A stretch of DNA of 64,000 bases, from NCBI GenBank assembly GCA_020639075.1, contig JACKHI010000001.1, positions 5,270,001 to 5,334,000 of the forward strand, written 5' to 3'. The notes under the pieces are model-generated. The model saw only the letters and a list, made by a program, of their open reading frames with translations. It had not been told where the DNA came from and ran no database searches. Source of the DNA: Phycisphaerales bacterium (GTDB taxonomy: Bacteria > Planctomycetota > Phycisphaerae > UBA1845 > UTPLA1). Below, piece after piece: positions 38,024 through 45,872 of this stretch. Numbering within the stretch: position 1 is the stretch's first letter; each line of letters starts with the position of its first letter. The translations under genes were made by a program, and so were the position numbers.

Positions 38024-38869
38024 CTAGTCCAGCGCAGTGCAGTCCTGGAGGAATCCGTCGTTGTTGTGGGCTGGGGCGACCATGCCGCGCGTCGGATCGC
38101 GTTTCTTTTTCGACCGCTGCTGTGCGGCACGCTTTCGAAACGACATCAGGCTTTCTTTCGAGGGATTGTCGTCGTCGTCGGCGGGAAGCCGCATCAGGCG
38201 GAGTTTCTCCCAATACGTGGCCTTGCCGCCTTTGGGCTTCTTTTTACGCGTCAGCTCAATGCGTTTGAGGATTGGAACTCGCTCCGCCGCACGATGCCGA
38301 TCCGGGCCGGAGCCCGACGCGGCGTCTTTCTTGTCGCGCGTCGTTTCGCTGAGCAGCAGACCGAACGCGTTGTGCGGGTTCGCCTCCAACCCCTGTTTGC
38401 CGGGAAGATGCGTCTGCGTATGGCAGATATTGCATGTGACGACGCGTTCGACGCGCTCGATCCGTTCCGGGGCGGGCTTGTTCTTCGGGTCGGCAGGATT
38501 TGCGCGGGCGAGGATCTCGACCCAGTTGGGTACGCCGTCGCCGTCGATGTCCTGGTCCTGCTTCTTGCGTGCGGCTTCGGCACCGGCGTCGGTCGATCCG
38601 GGACCGTGTTCGAGCAGGGCGATCCGGTCCGCCAGGGCATCGCCGGGCGAGACTTCGCTGAGGCGTTTCCCGTAGATGTTCAGGCCCGCGCCTTCCCAGT
38701 CTTTCTTATCGTTGCTGGTGTGGCAGGTTGCGCATCGGGCCGTCCGCGAAATCAGTGCGACGCGCAGCTGTTCGAGATGTCGTTCCTTGGCGATTGCGAC
38801 GTTGACTGTGCAGACGAACACAGCAATCGAGGCGGCGCGTAATGCTAAGCTTCTGATTCGTCGTGACAT
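38024..38869 (-). CDS. Exported di-haem c-type cytochrome-like protein with EF-hand-like loop
   Basis: A 281-residue periplasmic protein. The signal peptide (about 1-27) ends at VAIA. Two haem-attachment motifs, CATCH (46-50) and CNICH (146-150), flank a calcium-binding loop DQDIDGDGVPNWVE (105-118), which looks like one type-3 repeat unit. The C-terminal third is Lys/Arg-rich. Two covalently bound haems suggest electron transfer outside the cell membrane, but partner and pathway are unknown. Start is ATG 38869; ATG 38878 is equally possible. It is divergent from the dehydrogenase gene, from which it is separated by the 380-base gap carrying a possible structured RNA. Confidence 0.75.
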   Translation of the reverse strand: MSRRIRSLALRAASIAVFVCTVNVAIAKERHLEQLRVALISRTARCATCHTSNDKKDWEGAGLNIYGKRLSEVSPGDALADRIALLEHGPGSTDAGAEAARKKQDQDIDGDGVPNWVEILARANPADPKNKPAPERIERVERVVTCNICHTQTHLPGKQGLEANPHNAFGLLLSETTRDKKDAASGSGPDRHRAAERVPILKRIELTRKKKPKGGKATYWEKLRLMRLPADDDDNPSKESLMSFRKRAAQQRSKKKRDPTRGMVAPAHNNDGFLQDCTALD

Positions 38870-39024
38870 GTCCAACATGCTAGCAAGCGCGCGATTCGAA
38901 TCCAAGACTGCGGTCGGCTTCGGAAATCGAATATGGGCTCGAAAAAAACCGCTCAGGCGTTGTCACGGATTGACCGATAAGAGTGTCACAGGCCGTGCAG
39001 GCAGACGGATCTGCGAGCCGTTAT

Positions 39025-39190
39025 CTGATGGGCGTGTAGCAGACAATCGGGTCAAGGCGGACCCGTGCATCTGGACAGGACTGCGTCCGATCCCAGCCCT
39101 GCTGCCCATCAGAGAGACGGTTGGCGGCCCATTATTTTGCAATGATTGCATCGCAAGAGCCGCGTCGGATGGATCCGAAGCGGCTTTTTG
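39025..39190 (+). ncRNA. Candidate structured RNA (three-way junction) followed by a terminator
   Basis: A long-range helix closes an 88-base domain: CTGATGGGC (39025-39033) plus AGCAG (39038-39042) pair with CTGCT (39099-39103) plus GCCCATCAG (39104-39112), 14 base pairs with a 4-base bulge. Inside are a perfect hairpin CGGGTC-AAGGCG-GACCCG (39048-39065) and a weaker one GGAC/GTCC (39073-39088). A short hairpin GCAGA-CGGA-TCTGC lies before it (39001-39014). A terminator-like stem AGCCGCGTCGGA (39158-39169) with TCCGAAGCGGCT (39174-39185, one internal mismatch pair) and TTTT ends the unit. It lies in the leader of the dehydrogenase gene, so a riboswitch-like attenuator or a separate small RNA is possible. 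No known class was matched. Confidence 0.45.
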
Positions 39191-39249
39191 CGTTTGTGCG
39201 TTTCAGGAATGAGAATACGCACGCGTCAACGGCAAACGGAGTCGCTCCA

Positions 39250-40206
39250 GTGAAAGCGCTGCAAATTCACGATCTCAAGATCCACGTCGGCGAGATTCCG
39301 ATCCCGGAGCCGGGCGAGAACGACGTCCTGATTCGCGTGCGACTTGCGGGCGTCTGCGCGACAGACTTGGAGATTGGACGCGGCTACGCTGGCTTCAACG
39401 GTACGCTCGGTCACGAATTCGTCGGCATTGTCGAGCGGGGGCCCGCGGCGTTGAAGGACAAACGGGTCGTCGGCGAAATCAACTGCGTTTGCGGAAAGTG
39501 CGACATGTGCACCAGCGGTCTGGCGAACCACTGCCGCCGAAGGTCGGTCGTGGGGATCGTGAATCGTGACGGGGCGTTCGCGGAGTACCTAACGCTGCCG
39601 GCGCGGAATTGCCACATCGTGCCCGATGCGATCTCGGATGAACAGGCCGTCTTCGTCGAACCATTGGCGGCGGCATTGCAGGTCATGCAACAGGTGAAGA
39701 TCGAACCGCGCATGCAGGTCGCTGTTCTCGGCACGGGGCGCCTGGGGTTGCTCGTTTCGCAGGTGCTCGCCAAACGCAAATGCTCGTTGACGGCGATCGG
39801 TCGCAATCCGAACACGATGCGTTTTCTCGATCGCAAGGGAATCCGGACGAGTTTGCTCGACGACGTAAAATCACGCGAGGCGTTTGATGTGGTCGTCGAT
39901 TGTACGGGCTCGCCTGAAGGGCTGCCGATCGCGCTGCAACTTGTTCGGCCACGCGGGACGATCGTGATGAAGACGACGTGCAAGTCGGATCACAGCGTTG
40001 ACCTGACGGCACTTGTCGTCAACGAAGTGATGCTGCTCGGCAGTCGCTGTGGTCCCTTTGGCGAAGCGCTGAGCTGGCTCGCGCGAAAGGACGTGGATGT
40101 GTCGGAGATGGTGACGAGCCGGATGAAGCTGTCTGACGGCGTCGAGATCATGCGGAAGGCTGCGCAGACGGATCAGATCAAGGTGCTGGTGCAGATCGGG
40201 GATTGA
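39250..40206 (+). CDS. Zinc-dependent medium-chain dehydrogenase
   Basis: A 318-residue cytoplasmic NAD(P)-dependent alcohol/polyol dehydrogenase. The catalytic-zinc ligands are Cys36 (GVCATDLE) and the GHE of GHEFVG (His55, Glu56). The structural-zinc lobe is CVCGKCDMCTSGLANHC (Cys79-95). A Rossmann loop GTGRLGLLV follows. It resembles threonine dehydrogenase and sorbitol dehydrogenase, with substrate unknown. The start is GTG 39250 with ACGGAG about 9 bases upstream; the longer frame from 39121 runs through the terminator stem and was rejected. The unusual leader suggests regulation at the RNA level. Confidence 0.85.
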   Translation: MKALQIHDLKIHVGEIPIPEPGENDVLIRVRLAGVCATDLEIGRGYAGFNGTLGHEFVGIVERGPAALKDKRVVGEINCVCGKCDMCTSGLANHCRRRSVVGIVNRDGAFAEYLTLPARNCHIVPDAISDEQAVFVEPLAAALQVMQQVKIEPRMQVAVLGTGRLGLLVSQVLAKRKCSLTAIGRNPNTMRFLDRKGIRTSLLDDVKSREAFDVVVDCTGSPEGLPIALQLVRPRGTIVMKTTCKSDHSVDLTALVVNEVMLLGSRCGPFGEALSWLARKDVDVSEMVTSRMKLSDGVEIMRKAAQTDQIKVLVQIGD

Positions 40207-40245
40207 CGGGCCGCATTGCTCGCCAGCAATGAATCGCGCGCCAAT

Positions 40246-40303
40246 CGGCATACGCTGATACCGCTCCCGTGCGGTCGCGGCTCTGAACCTCGCGGCTCTG
40301 ATT
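40246..40303. repeat. Copy of a dispersed repeat shared with 44698-44755
   Basis: CGGCATACGCTGATACCGCT and the following GTCGCGGCTCTGA, ending with a second CGGCTCTGA, match the element at 44698-44755 (CGGCATGCGCTGGCACCGCT, then GTCGCGGCTCTGA and GGCGGCTCTGA). It lies between the dehydrogenase and pgeF. Confidence 0.7.
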
Positions 40304-40358
40304 TTCGCGGGTTCGTGACTAGAATCCGGATGCGGGGCATTCTTGAAGAGGCGCAACG

Positions 40359-41165
40359 TTGCCTGATACCATACCAACTCAACCCATGATCGAACGCTGC
40401 GTCGACGACACGCGTCTGTTTCAATTCGGCGCGTTGAATGAGATTCCCGGCTTTCATCATGTCGTTACGTCGAAGCCGTGGAACATGGCGACGCATTGCG
40501 GCCCCGACGTTTCCCGAACGCTCGAACGCCGGCGGCGCGTATGTGACTGGGCCGGCCTGCCTTTCGAGCGCCTCGTCGCAGCGGACCAGATTCACAGCCC
40601 GCATGTGATTCGCGTGACGTGCGACGATGCGGGACGCGGCCGCGACGGTCGCCACACGGCGCTGCGTTTTGTGGATGGACTCGTCTGCGCGGAACATAAT
40701 CTGCCCGTAATGCAATTCAGCGCCGATTGCCCGCTCGTGTTGCTCGTCGAGCCGGAGCGTCGCGTCTTCGGTACTGCGCATGCAAGCTGGCGGGGGACTG
40801 TGGCGGGTATTACGACAGAGTTGGTTCGGCAGCTGGAGTGCGAGTTCGATGTGGATCCGGCAAAGTTGATCGCGGCGATCTGCCCATGCGCCGGGCCGTG
40901 GGAATACCAGGTCGGCGAAGAGGTTCTGCGCATCGCGACGGCGCGGCTCGGGGCGGATGCGGAGCGGTTCTTCCCTAGCGTGGCGGGACTGATGCACTTC
41001 GACATGCGGGGCGCGAATCTCGATCAACTCGTGCGGGCCGGCGTGTGCGAGGCGCGGATTCACATCGCGGCCGAATCGACGATCGCCGACGATCGGTTTT
41101 ACTCTTATCGCCGAGAGGGCGCCGACACGGGCCGGTTTGCGCTCGTGGCTGGTTTTGTCGCCTGA
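40359..41165 (+). CDS. pgeF: PgeF/YfiH-type (DUF152) zinc protein
   Basis: A 268-residue cytoplasmic protein of the YfiH family. The expected metal-binding set is present: QIHSPHV (His79), SADCPLVLL (Cys124) and AHASWRGTV (His141). Members were named purine nucleoside phosphorylases with copper/zinc-linked activity, and in E. coli PgeF removes wrongly placed amino acids from peptidoglycan precursors. The second role would fit the murE-murF block at 21-24 kb. The start is TTG 40359, which has AAGAGG 7 bases upstream; ATG 40386 has no ribosome binding site. Transcription is tandem with the dehydrogenase, but the functions look unrelated. Confidence 0.85.
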   Translation: MPDTIPTQPMIERCVDDTRLFQFGALNEIPGFHHVVTSKPWNMATHCGPDVSRTLERRRRVCDWAGLPFERLVAADQIHSPHVIRVTCDDAGRGRDGRHTALRFVDGLVCAEHNLPVMQFSADCPLVLLVEPERRVFGTAHASWRGTVAGITTELVRQLECEFDVDPAKLIAAICPCAGPWEYQVGEEVLRIATARLGADAERFFPSVAGLMHFDMRGANLDQLVRAGVCEARIHIAAESTIADDRFYSYRREGADTGRFALVAGFVA

Positions 41166-41359
41166 ATTCGATCGCGCTCGAGAAACTTCGGGCCGGCTGA
41201 AGTTGCCGGATTGCGCGCGAGGCAGTATTGCCGATGTCGCATTTTCGATTCTTATCGGTATCGTCGGATGCTACTTAGGAAGAAGCCGGTATGCCGATAG
41301 CGCGATGCGCCGAAACTCACGTTGTGAATGGGCCGATATGAGGGCCGGAGGATTGCGCG

Positions 41360-42058
41360 ATGTCGAAGGAGACGGCGGTCGTATTATGTTCCGGCGGATT
41401 GAACAGCGCCGTTGCTGCCAAAGTGGCGGCGGCGGAGTACTCGATTGCGCTGCTGTACGTCCGCTTCGCGCATCGCTCTTCGGGACGCGAGGAAGCGTGC
41501 TTCAGGCGGCTCTGCGAATCCCTGGATCCCGAAAAGCAACTGACGATCGACATGCAGCATTTCTCGCAGATCGGCGGCAACGCGCGCGTCTCCAAGAAGC
41601 TGCAGATTGAAGATGCGATGGCGATCGGTGAGAGTGGGGCCCACACGTATATCCCCGGCCTGATCGGTACGCTCATCGGGGCCGCGTTCAATTGGGCCGA
41701 CGTGATCCGGGCTTCGCGCATCGTCATCGGCGTGACGGAGGAGTTGGGACCGCCGGCGCCGAGGCTGGCGACGATCTATCCGGATCATTCGCGCGAGTTT
41801 CTCGAAATTACGAAGCAGGCATACGAGGCGGCGTCGCCGAATCGGCGCGTCACGCTGGACATGCCCCTGATCGATCTGAAGCGCGCCGAGATCATCAAGC
41901 TCGGCCTGCGGATGTGTACGCCGTTCCGCGATACGTGGTCCTGCCTGTCTTCCAACGAGGAAGCGTGCGGCGCCTGCATCGGTTGTGCGACGCGCAATCG
42001 CGGCTTCGCCGAGGCCGGCGTGCCCGATCCGCTCTTCTGCGAAACGGCGAGCGTTTGA
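41360..42058 (+). CDS. QueC-like 7-cyano-7-deazaguanine synthase with Asn in the PP-loop
   Basis: A 232-residue ATP-dependent enzyme of the QueC/ExsB group, which turns 7-carboxy-7-deazaguanine into preQ0 for queuosine. The zinc site is complete: Cys195, Cys203, Cys206 and Cys209 in WSCLSSNEEACGACIGC. The ATP-pyrophosphatase loop reads SGGLNS (11-16), with Asn15 where nearly all members have Asp (SGGLDS). The codon is AAC, so it is not an ambiguous reading. The central region differs from classical QueC. No queD, queE or queF lies near. GGAGG precedes the ATG. It could be a deazaguanine-branch paralogue or an enzyme with altered activity. Confidence 0.7.
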   Translation: MSKETAVVLCSGGLNSAVAAKVAAAEYSIALLYVRFAHRSSGREEACFRRLCESLDPEKQLTIDMQHFSQIGGNARVSKKLQIEDAMAIGESGAHTYIPGLIGTLIGAAFNWADVIRASRIVIGVTEELGPPAPRLATIYPDHSREFLEITKQAYEAASPNRRVTLDMPLIDLKRAEIIKLGLRMCTPFRDTWSCLSSNEEACGACIGCATRNRGFAEAGVPDPLFCETASV

Positions 42059-42073
42059 ATCGACTGCTTTCGT

Positions 42074-42213
42074 CGGGTGGCCCGTCCCTTCAGGGATGGG
42101 GGCGCGACGATGGCGTCGGGAGTCGTCGCTTCAACGTAGTGTCGGCTTCGAGGTTCTGAGCCATCGCTCTCATCGCATCGTCGTGACCCCACCCTTGAAA
42201 GGGTGGGCCACCC
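42074..42213. repeat. Inverted pair of a 36-40 bp palindromic repeat between queC-like gene and cstA
   Basis: The copy at about 42074-42112 (GGGTGGCCCGTCCCTTCAGG, then GATGGGGGCGCGACGATG) matches the reverse complement of the copy at about 42174-42212 (TCGTGACCCCACCCTTGAAA, then GGGTGGGCCACCCGAA). A third copy, in the second orientation, is at 44778-44816. The core is CCACCCTTGAAAGGGTGG. Confidence 0.8.
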
Positions 42214-42240
42214 GAACACGACGAATCTCAGACTTGATTG

Positions 42241-42271
42241 TTGTCAAAAATCTCTCGAGCGTTGGTAGAAT
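42241..42271 (+). promoter_or_regulatory. Candidate cstA promoter giving a leaderless or very short leader
   Basis: TTGTCA (42241-42246) and TAGAAT (42266-42271) are 19 bases apart, longer than ideal. The -10 box ends 8 bases before the ATG at 42280, and no ribosome binding site is present. Confidence 0.4.
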
Positions 42272-42279
42272 AGCGTTCC

Positions 42280-44400
42280 ATGGATGCGTTTCTGATCGCT
42301 GTCGGCAGTCTCGTTCTCTATCTCGTCGCCTATCGCACTTATGGTCGATGGCTGAGTCGTAAGCTGTTCAAGCTTGATCCGGATGCAATCGTTCCCAGCA
42401 AACAGCTCGCCGACGGGCACGACTACGTTGCCACGAAGAAGGGCATCATCTTCGGTCATCACTTCACGAGCATCGCGGGGACGGGACCGATCGTCGGGCC
42501 GGCGCTGGCGGTCATCTGGGGCTGGGTACCGGCACTCATATGGGTGCTGTTCGGCAGCATCTTCATCGGGGCAGTCCACGATCTCGGTTCGCTCGTCGTC
42601 TCGATGCGCAATCGCGGGCAGACGATCGGCGAAGTGGCGGGGCGGCTGATCAATCCGCGCGTAAAGGTGCTGTTCCTTGTTGTTCTGTTCCTGGCGCTGA
42701 CGATCGTGCTGGCCATCTTCGGGCTAGTGATTGCGGCGATCTTCAAGATGTACCCGGCGAGCGTGTTGAGCGTGTGGGTGGAAGTGCCGATTGCGATTCT
42801 TGTCGGCTGGTGGGTGTACAAGCGAGGCAAGTCGCCGCATTGGCCTGCCGCGATTGCCGTCTTCCTGATGATGGGGGCGATCGTGCTGGCGGTGTATGTG
42901 CCGGCGCTGCAATTCGAGTTCGCGCCGCTCAATATCGCGGGGCTCGCAATTCCGCCGGTCGTCATCTGGACGTTGATTCTGTTCGTCTATTGTTATGTCG
43001 CGTCGACGATGCCCGTGTGGAAGTTGCTGCAACCGCGGGATTACATCAACAGCCATCAACTCGTGCTCTGTCTCGCGCTGGTCGTACTCGGCATTGGGGC
43101 CGCGACGTTTTTCCATGAGGGTGGAGCACCGATCGTGGCGCCGGCGGTGCAGATGCATCCGGCGGGGGCGCCGCCGATCATGCCGTTTCTGTTCATCACG
43201 ATCGCCTGCGGGGCGATCAGCGGGTTTCATTGCCTCGTGGCGAGCGGGACGACGAGTAAGCAGATCGCGTGTGAGACGGATGCGCAATTTGTCGGCTATG
43301 GGGCGATGCTGACGGAGGGGTTCCTGGCGGTGCTGGTGATATTGGCTTGTTGCGCGGGGTTGGGGTTGGGGTGGTCACAAATTCAGTCAGGCGGGAGGTA
43401 CGTGCAGGGATTTCCGTCGTTCAGTGTCACGAGTTTTGGTTTTCTTGAGGATGGTCATGGAGAAAAGGTGGAGCTTGTTTTGACATCCGAGTACCGCGCG
43501 CCTGCGTCCATCTCCGATCCGGATGTCGAACTCACTCCTGAAATATCAAGAACAGTTACTCTGGAGGTTGATCCTTCATATTCCCTCTTCTCGAAACGGG
43601 ACAAATCGCCATTGCCTTCCGCTATGTTGGGTGAGTCAATCCAACTCGCGATGGGAAGTGCTCGTCCGGCCGGTTGGGAGCTGGTCGAGGTAAATGGGCA
43701 GTTAGCTTGGAATACTCGCTATTCTTCCTGGTCCACCACCAGCGGTCTCGGTGCAAAAGTCGGCGCATTCGTCGATGGGGCCGGCAATTTCGTTTCCAGC
43801 CTCGGCATCCCGCGGCCGGTCGCCGTCGCGATCATGGCTGTGCTCGTCGCCTCGTTCGCCGCAACCACGCTGGATACCGCCACGCGGTTGCAGCGTTACG
43901 TCGTGCAGGAGCTTGCGACGACGTACAACTTCGCACCGCTGAAGGGCAAGCATGGGGCGACGGCGTTCGCGCTGGGTCTTGCTGCCATTGTCGCGGCATT
44001 ACCACCGCCGGGGCAGACGTGGGCGACGGGGATGGGGCAGGGCGGTCTGACGCTCTGGCCGCTCTTCGGTGCGACGAACCAGCTCTTGGCGGGGCTGGCG
44101 TTCATGGTGATCGCATTCTATCTCGCACGGCGCAGGCTTCCGACGTGGTTCATCATCCTGCCGGCGATCCTGATGCTTGCCGTGCCGTTGTGGGCGATGT
44201 TGTATCAGCTTGGCGTTGGTAATGACGGCGGCTGGGTTCAGAAGGGGGATTGGCATCTGGTCGTCTTCGGGATTGTGATCATCGCGTTGCAGGTGTGGAT
44301 GATTGCCGAGGGGTTGAAGCTGTATCCACGCGTGCGCGGGATTCTCGAGGTGGAGCATCCACCGTTGCCTCGCGGGTTTGAGGTGGTTGTCGATGATTGA
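42280..44400 (+). CDS. cstA: CstA-family peptide/pyruvate transporter with an inserted segment
   Basis: A 706-residue inner-membrane carbon-starvation transporter. Family signatures are HDYVATKKGIIFGHHFTSIAGTGPIVGPALAVIWGW (residues about 47-82), GAVHDLGSL, ISGFHCLVASGTTSKQI, LVASFAATTLDTATRLQRYV and LWPLFGATNQLLAGLAF. CstA and its relatives import peptides or pyruvate when nutrients run low. Between residues about 366 and 472 there is an extra, soluble stretch of about 105 residues in the loop before GLGAKVGAFVDGAGNF; its DNA (43375-43695) is poorer in GC than the rest. About 16 membrane segments are expected. The gene follows inverted repeats and may be expressed without a leader. Confidence 0.88.
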   Translation: MDAFLIAVGSLVLYLVAYRTYGRWLSRKLFKLDPDAIVPSKQLADGHDYVATKKGIIFGHHFTSIAGTGPIVGPALAVIWGWVPALIWVLFGSIFIGAVHDLGSLVVSMRNRGQTIGEVAGRLINPRVKVLFLVVLFLALTIVLAIFGLVIAAIFKMYPASVLSVWVEVPIAILVGWWVYKRGKSPHWPAAIAVFLMMGAIVLAVYVPALQFEFAPLNIAGLAIPPVVIWTLILFVYCYVASTMPVWKLLQPRDYINSHQLVLCLALVVLGIGAATFFHEGGAPIVAPAVQMHPAGAPPIMPFLFITIACGAISGFHCLVASGTTSKQIACETDAQFVGYGAMLTEGFLAVLVILACCAGLGLGWSQIQSGGRYVQGFPSFSVTSFGFLEDGHGEKVELVLTSEYRAPASISDPDVELTPEISRTVTLEVDPSYSLFSKRDKSPLPSAMLGESIQLAMGSARPAGWELVEVNGQLAWNTRYSSWSTTSGLGAKVGAFVDGAGNFVSSLGIPRPVAVAIMAVLVASFAATTLDTATRLQRYVVQELATTYNFAPLKGKHGATAFALGLAAIVAALPPPGQTWATGMGQGGLTLWPLFGATNQLLAGLAFMVIAFYLARRRLPTWFIILPAILMLAVPLWAMLYQLGVGNDGGWVQKGDWHLVVFGIVIIALQVWMIAEGLKLYPRVRGILEVEHPPLPRGFEVVVDD

Positions 44401-44993
44401 TGGACTTTGAGAATGTCGGGTGCCACTGCTCTCAAGCAGTGCAGGGGGCGTGTGGACTGCGTGGGCCCACGCCTATTTTCTTTGCGATGGGGCCCCGGAA
44501 AAAACGTCCCGGTCATCAAGTCGGCGAGCGCATCGTTATCCCGCCCTTTCAGGGCTAAATACCTACTACTTGCGCGAACCCAGGGCTGCACTTCGACCGC
44601 TTCGCTGTCTTCGCTTGCCCTGGGCTACCATATTTCGCCCCGTTGGGGCTGGATCGGTGGTGACGGTTCTGTCTTTGTTCGTGTTTTGATGGCAAGTCGG
44701 CATGCGCTGGCACCGCTGCTTTACAGTCGCGGCTCTGATTAATGGCGGCTCTGAGTTGAGAATCGCGAGCGTGTTCCATCGTCGTGACCCCACCCTTGAA
44801 AGGGTGGGCCACCCGTCCGTAACTCCACCCGTCGCTTTTCGCACTGCTGACACAGCAGTGGCACCTGGCGGTTTTTCGTGTCGGGTCGATGACCCGACCT
44901 ACTCGACTGCTGCCACAGCAGCGGCACCCGGCAAATCGCTGAATCACAATATCAGCGAATCACCAAAGCGCAGAATCAACAATTCACGAAATG
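44401..44993. repeat. Repeat mosaic: six palindrome families packed in one gap
   Basis: No gene is supported in this 593-base gap. In order: CACTGCT-CTCA-AGCAGTG (44424-44441); CCCAGGGC/GCCCTGGG arms near 44580 and 44616; GCCCC-GTT-GGGGC (about 44638-44650); the CGGCATGCGCTGGCACCGCT / CGGCTCTGA element (44698-44755); the CCACCCTTGAAAGGGTGG element (44778-44816); CACTGCTG-ACA-CAGCAGTG (44842-44860); TCGGGTC-GAT-GACCCGA (44881-44897); and CTGCTG-CCA-CAGCAG (44907-44921). Most families have copies in other gaps of the window. Confidence 0.85.
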
Positions 44994-45872
44994 CTATGCC
45001 ACTTCGACGAATTTGCGGATGCGGCTCATGAGTTCGTCGGGCGATTGTGGTTTGCCGAGGTCGAATGGGAGGAAGGTGCCGTGGTTGTGGCTGCTGTCGA
45101 GGATGATGAGGCGATCGTGGTAGAGGCCTGAGCCGAGTTCCTGGGGTTGATGGCCCGTGATCATGACGTCGACGTCGAAGGCTTCGGCGAGGCGTTGGAT
45201 GTGGTCCGGCGTATGTCGGCGGCCCCAGACGAGGAGGAATGCCGAGCGGCTGTCAGCGATCTCGGCGCGCGACATCGGCTTGTCGAAAATCGTCGGATCG
45301 AATTGATCCATGTTGTGAATGTCCGGCAGGGAATGTGACAGCCAGACGCGATTGCTCGTGCGGATCGCCAGCGGGAATGACGCGATGAAATCGCTCATCG
45401 CAGCCAGCACGTCTTCGCCCTTCCTGGCGCCGTAGGTGTTGCGGACGGCGCTGTTGTAGTCGTCGATCACGATGCGGCCGTTCTTGGCGATCGTGTAGCC
45501 CGTGAACTGGGCGAGTTCGTGATTCGACTGCAAGAAGTGCACCTGATCCGGGAATTCGCACTTGTAGGCGGCGGCCTTGAGGAGCAGCAGATGGCTGTCG
45601 TCGATGTCGCCCGGAACCTGAATGTCCTTGTGCACCATTTCATGCAGGACGACGTGTCGGGCCGGAGCTCGATCGAGCATCGCGTATTTCTGGAGCTTTT
45701 CGTAGTTGCGGAAGTGACCGTGCAAGTCGCCTGTCATCACGAGTTGACCGAACCCGGGCATCTGGAGCATGGAGCCGACGCGATAGGGGTCGTTCCAGTT
45801 GAGTTCGGCCGCGCTTTTGAGGACGTCGATGGCGTCGGCGGCGTCTGGCTGCGATTGGGCGAACAAGGTCAA
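44994..45872 (-). CDS. PPP-type metallophosphatase paired with a protein kinase
   Basis: A 292-residue cytoplasmic calcineurin-like phosphatase. Metal-binding motifs are GDLHG (48-52), GDIDD (88-92), SNHE (116-119), LSHSLPD and GHQP, in the order of PPP Ser/Thr phosphatases; the second motif is GDIDD instead of the usual GDYVDRG. The start is TTG 45872, overlapping the kinase stop (TTGA), so the two genes are translationally coupled. The pair probably acts on the same target or on each other. A nucleotide-phosphate substrate cannot be excluded, because bacterial members of this fold vary widely. Confidence 0.8.
   Translation of the reverse strand: MTLFAQSQPDAADAIDVLKSAAELNWNDPYRVGSMLQMPGFGQLVMTGDLHGHFRNYEKLQKYAMLDRAPARHVVLHEMVHKDIQVPGDIDDSHLLLLKAAAYKCEFPDQVHFLQSNHELAQFTGYTIAKNGRIVIDDYNSAVRNTYGARKGEDVLAAMSDFIASFPLAIRTSNRVWLSHSLPDIHNMDQFDPTIFDKPMSRAEIADSRSAFLLVWGRRHTPDHIQRLAEAFDVDVMITGHQPQELGSGLYHDRLIILDSSHNHGTFLPFDLGKPQSPDELMSRIRKFVEVA

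Noticed and set aside
38960..39112. Hammerhead ribozyme suggested by CTGATG within the possible RNA
   Set aside because: The core needs CUGAUGA and GAAA; the sequence continues GGGCG and no GAAA is in the right position.
39001..39190. Known riboswitch classes (TPP, cobalamin, ZTP, glycine) for the dehydrogenase leader
   Set aside because: I looked for their characteristic conserved strings and did not find them; a covariance search was not possible.
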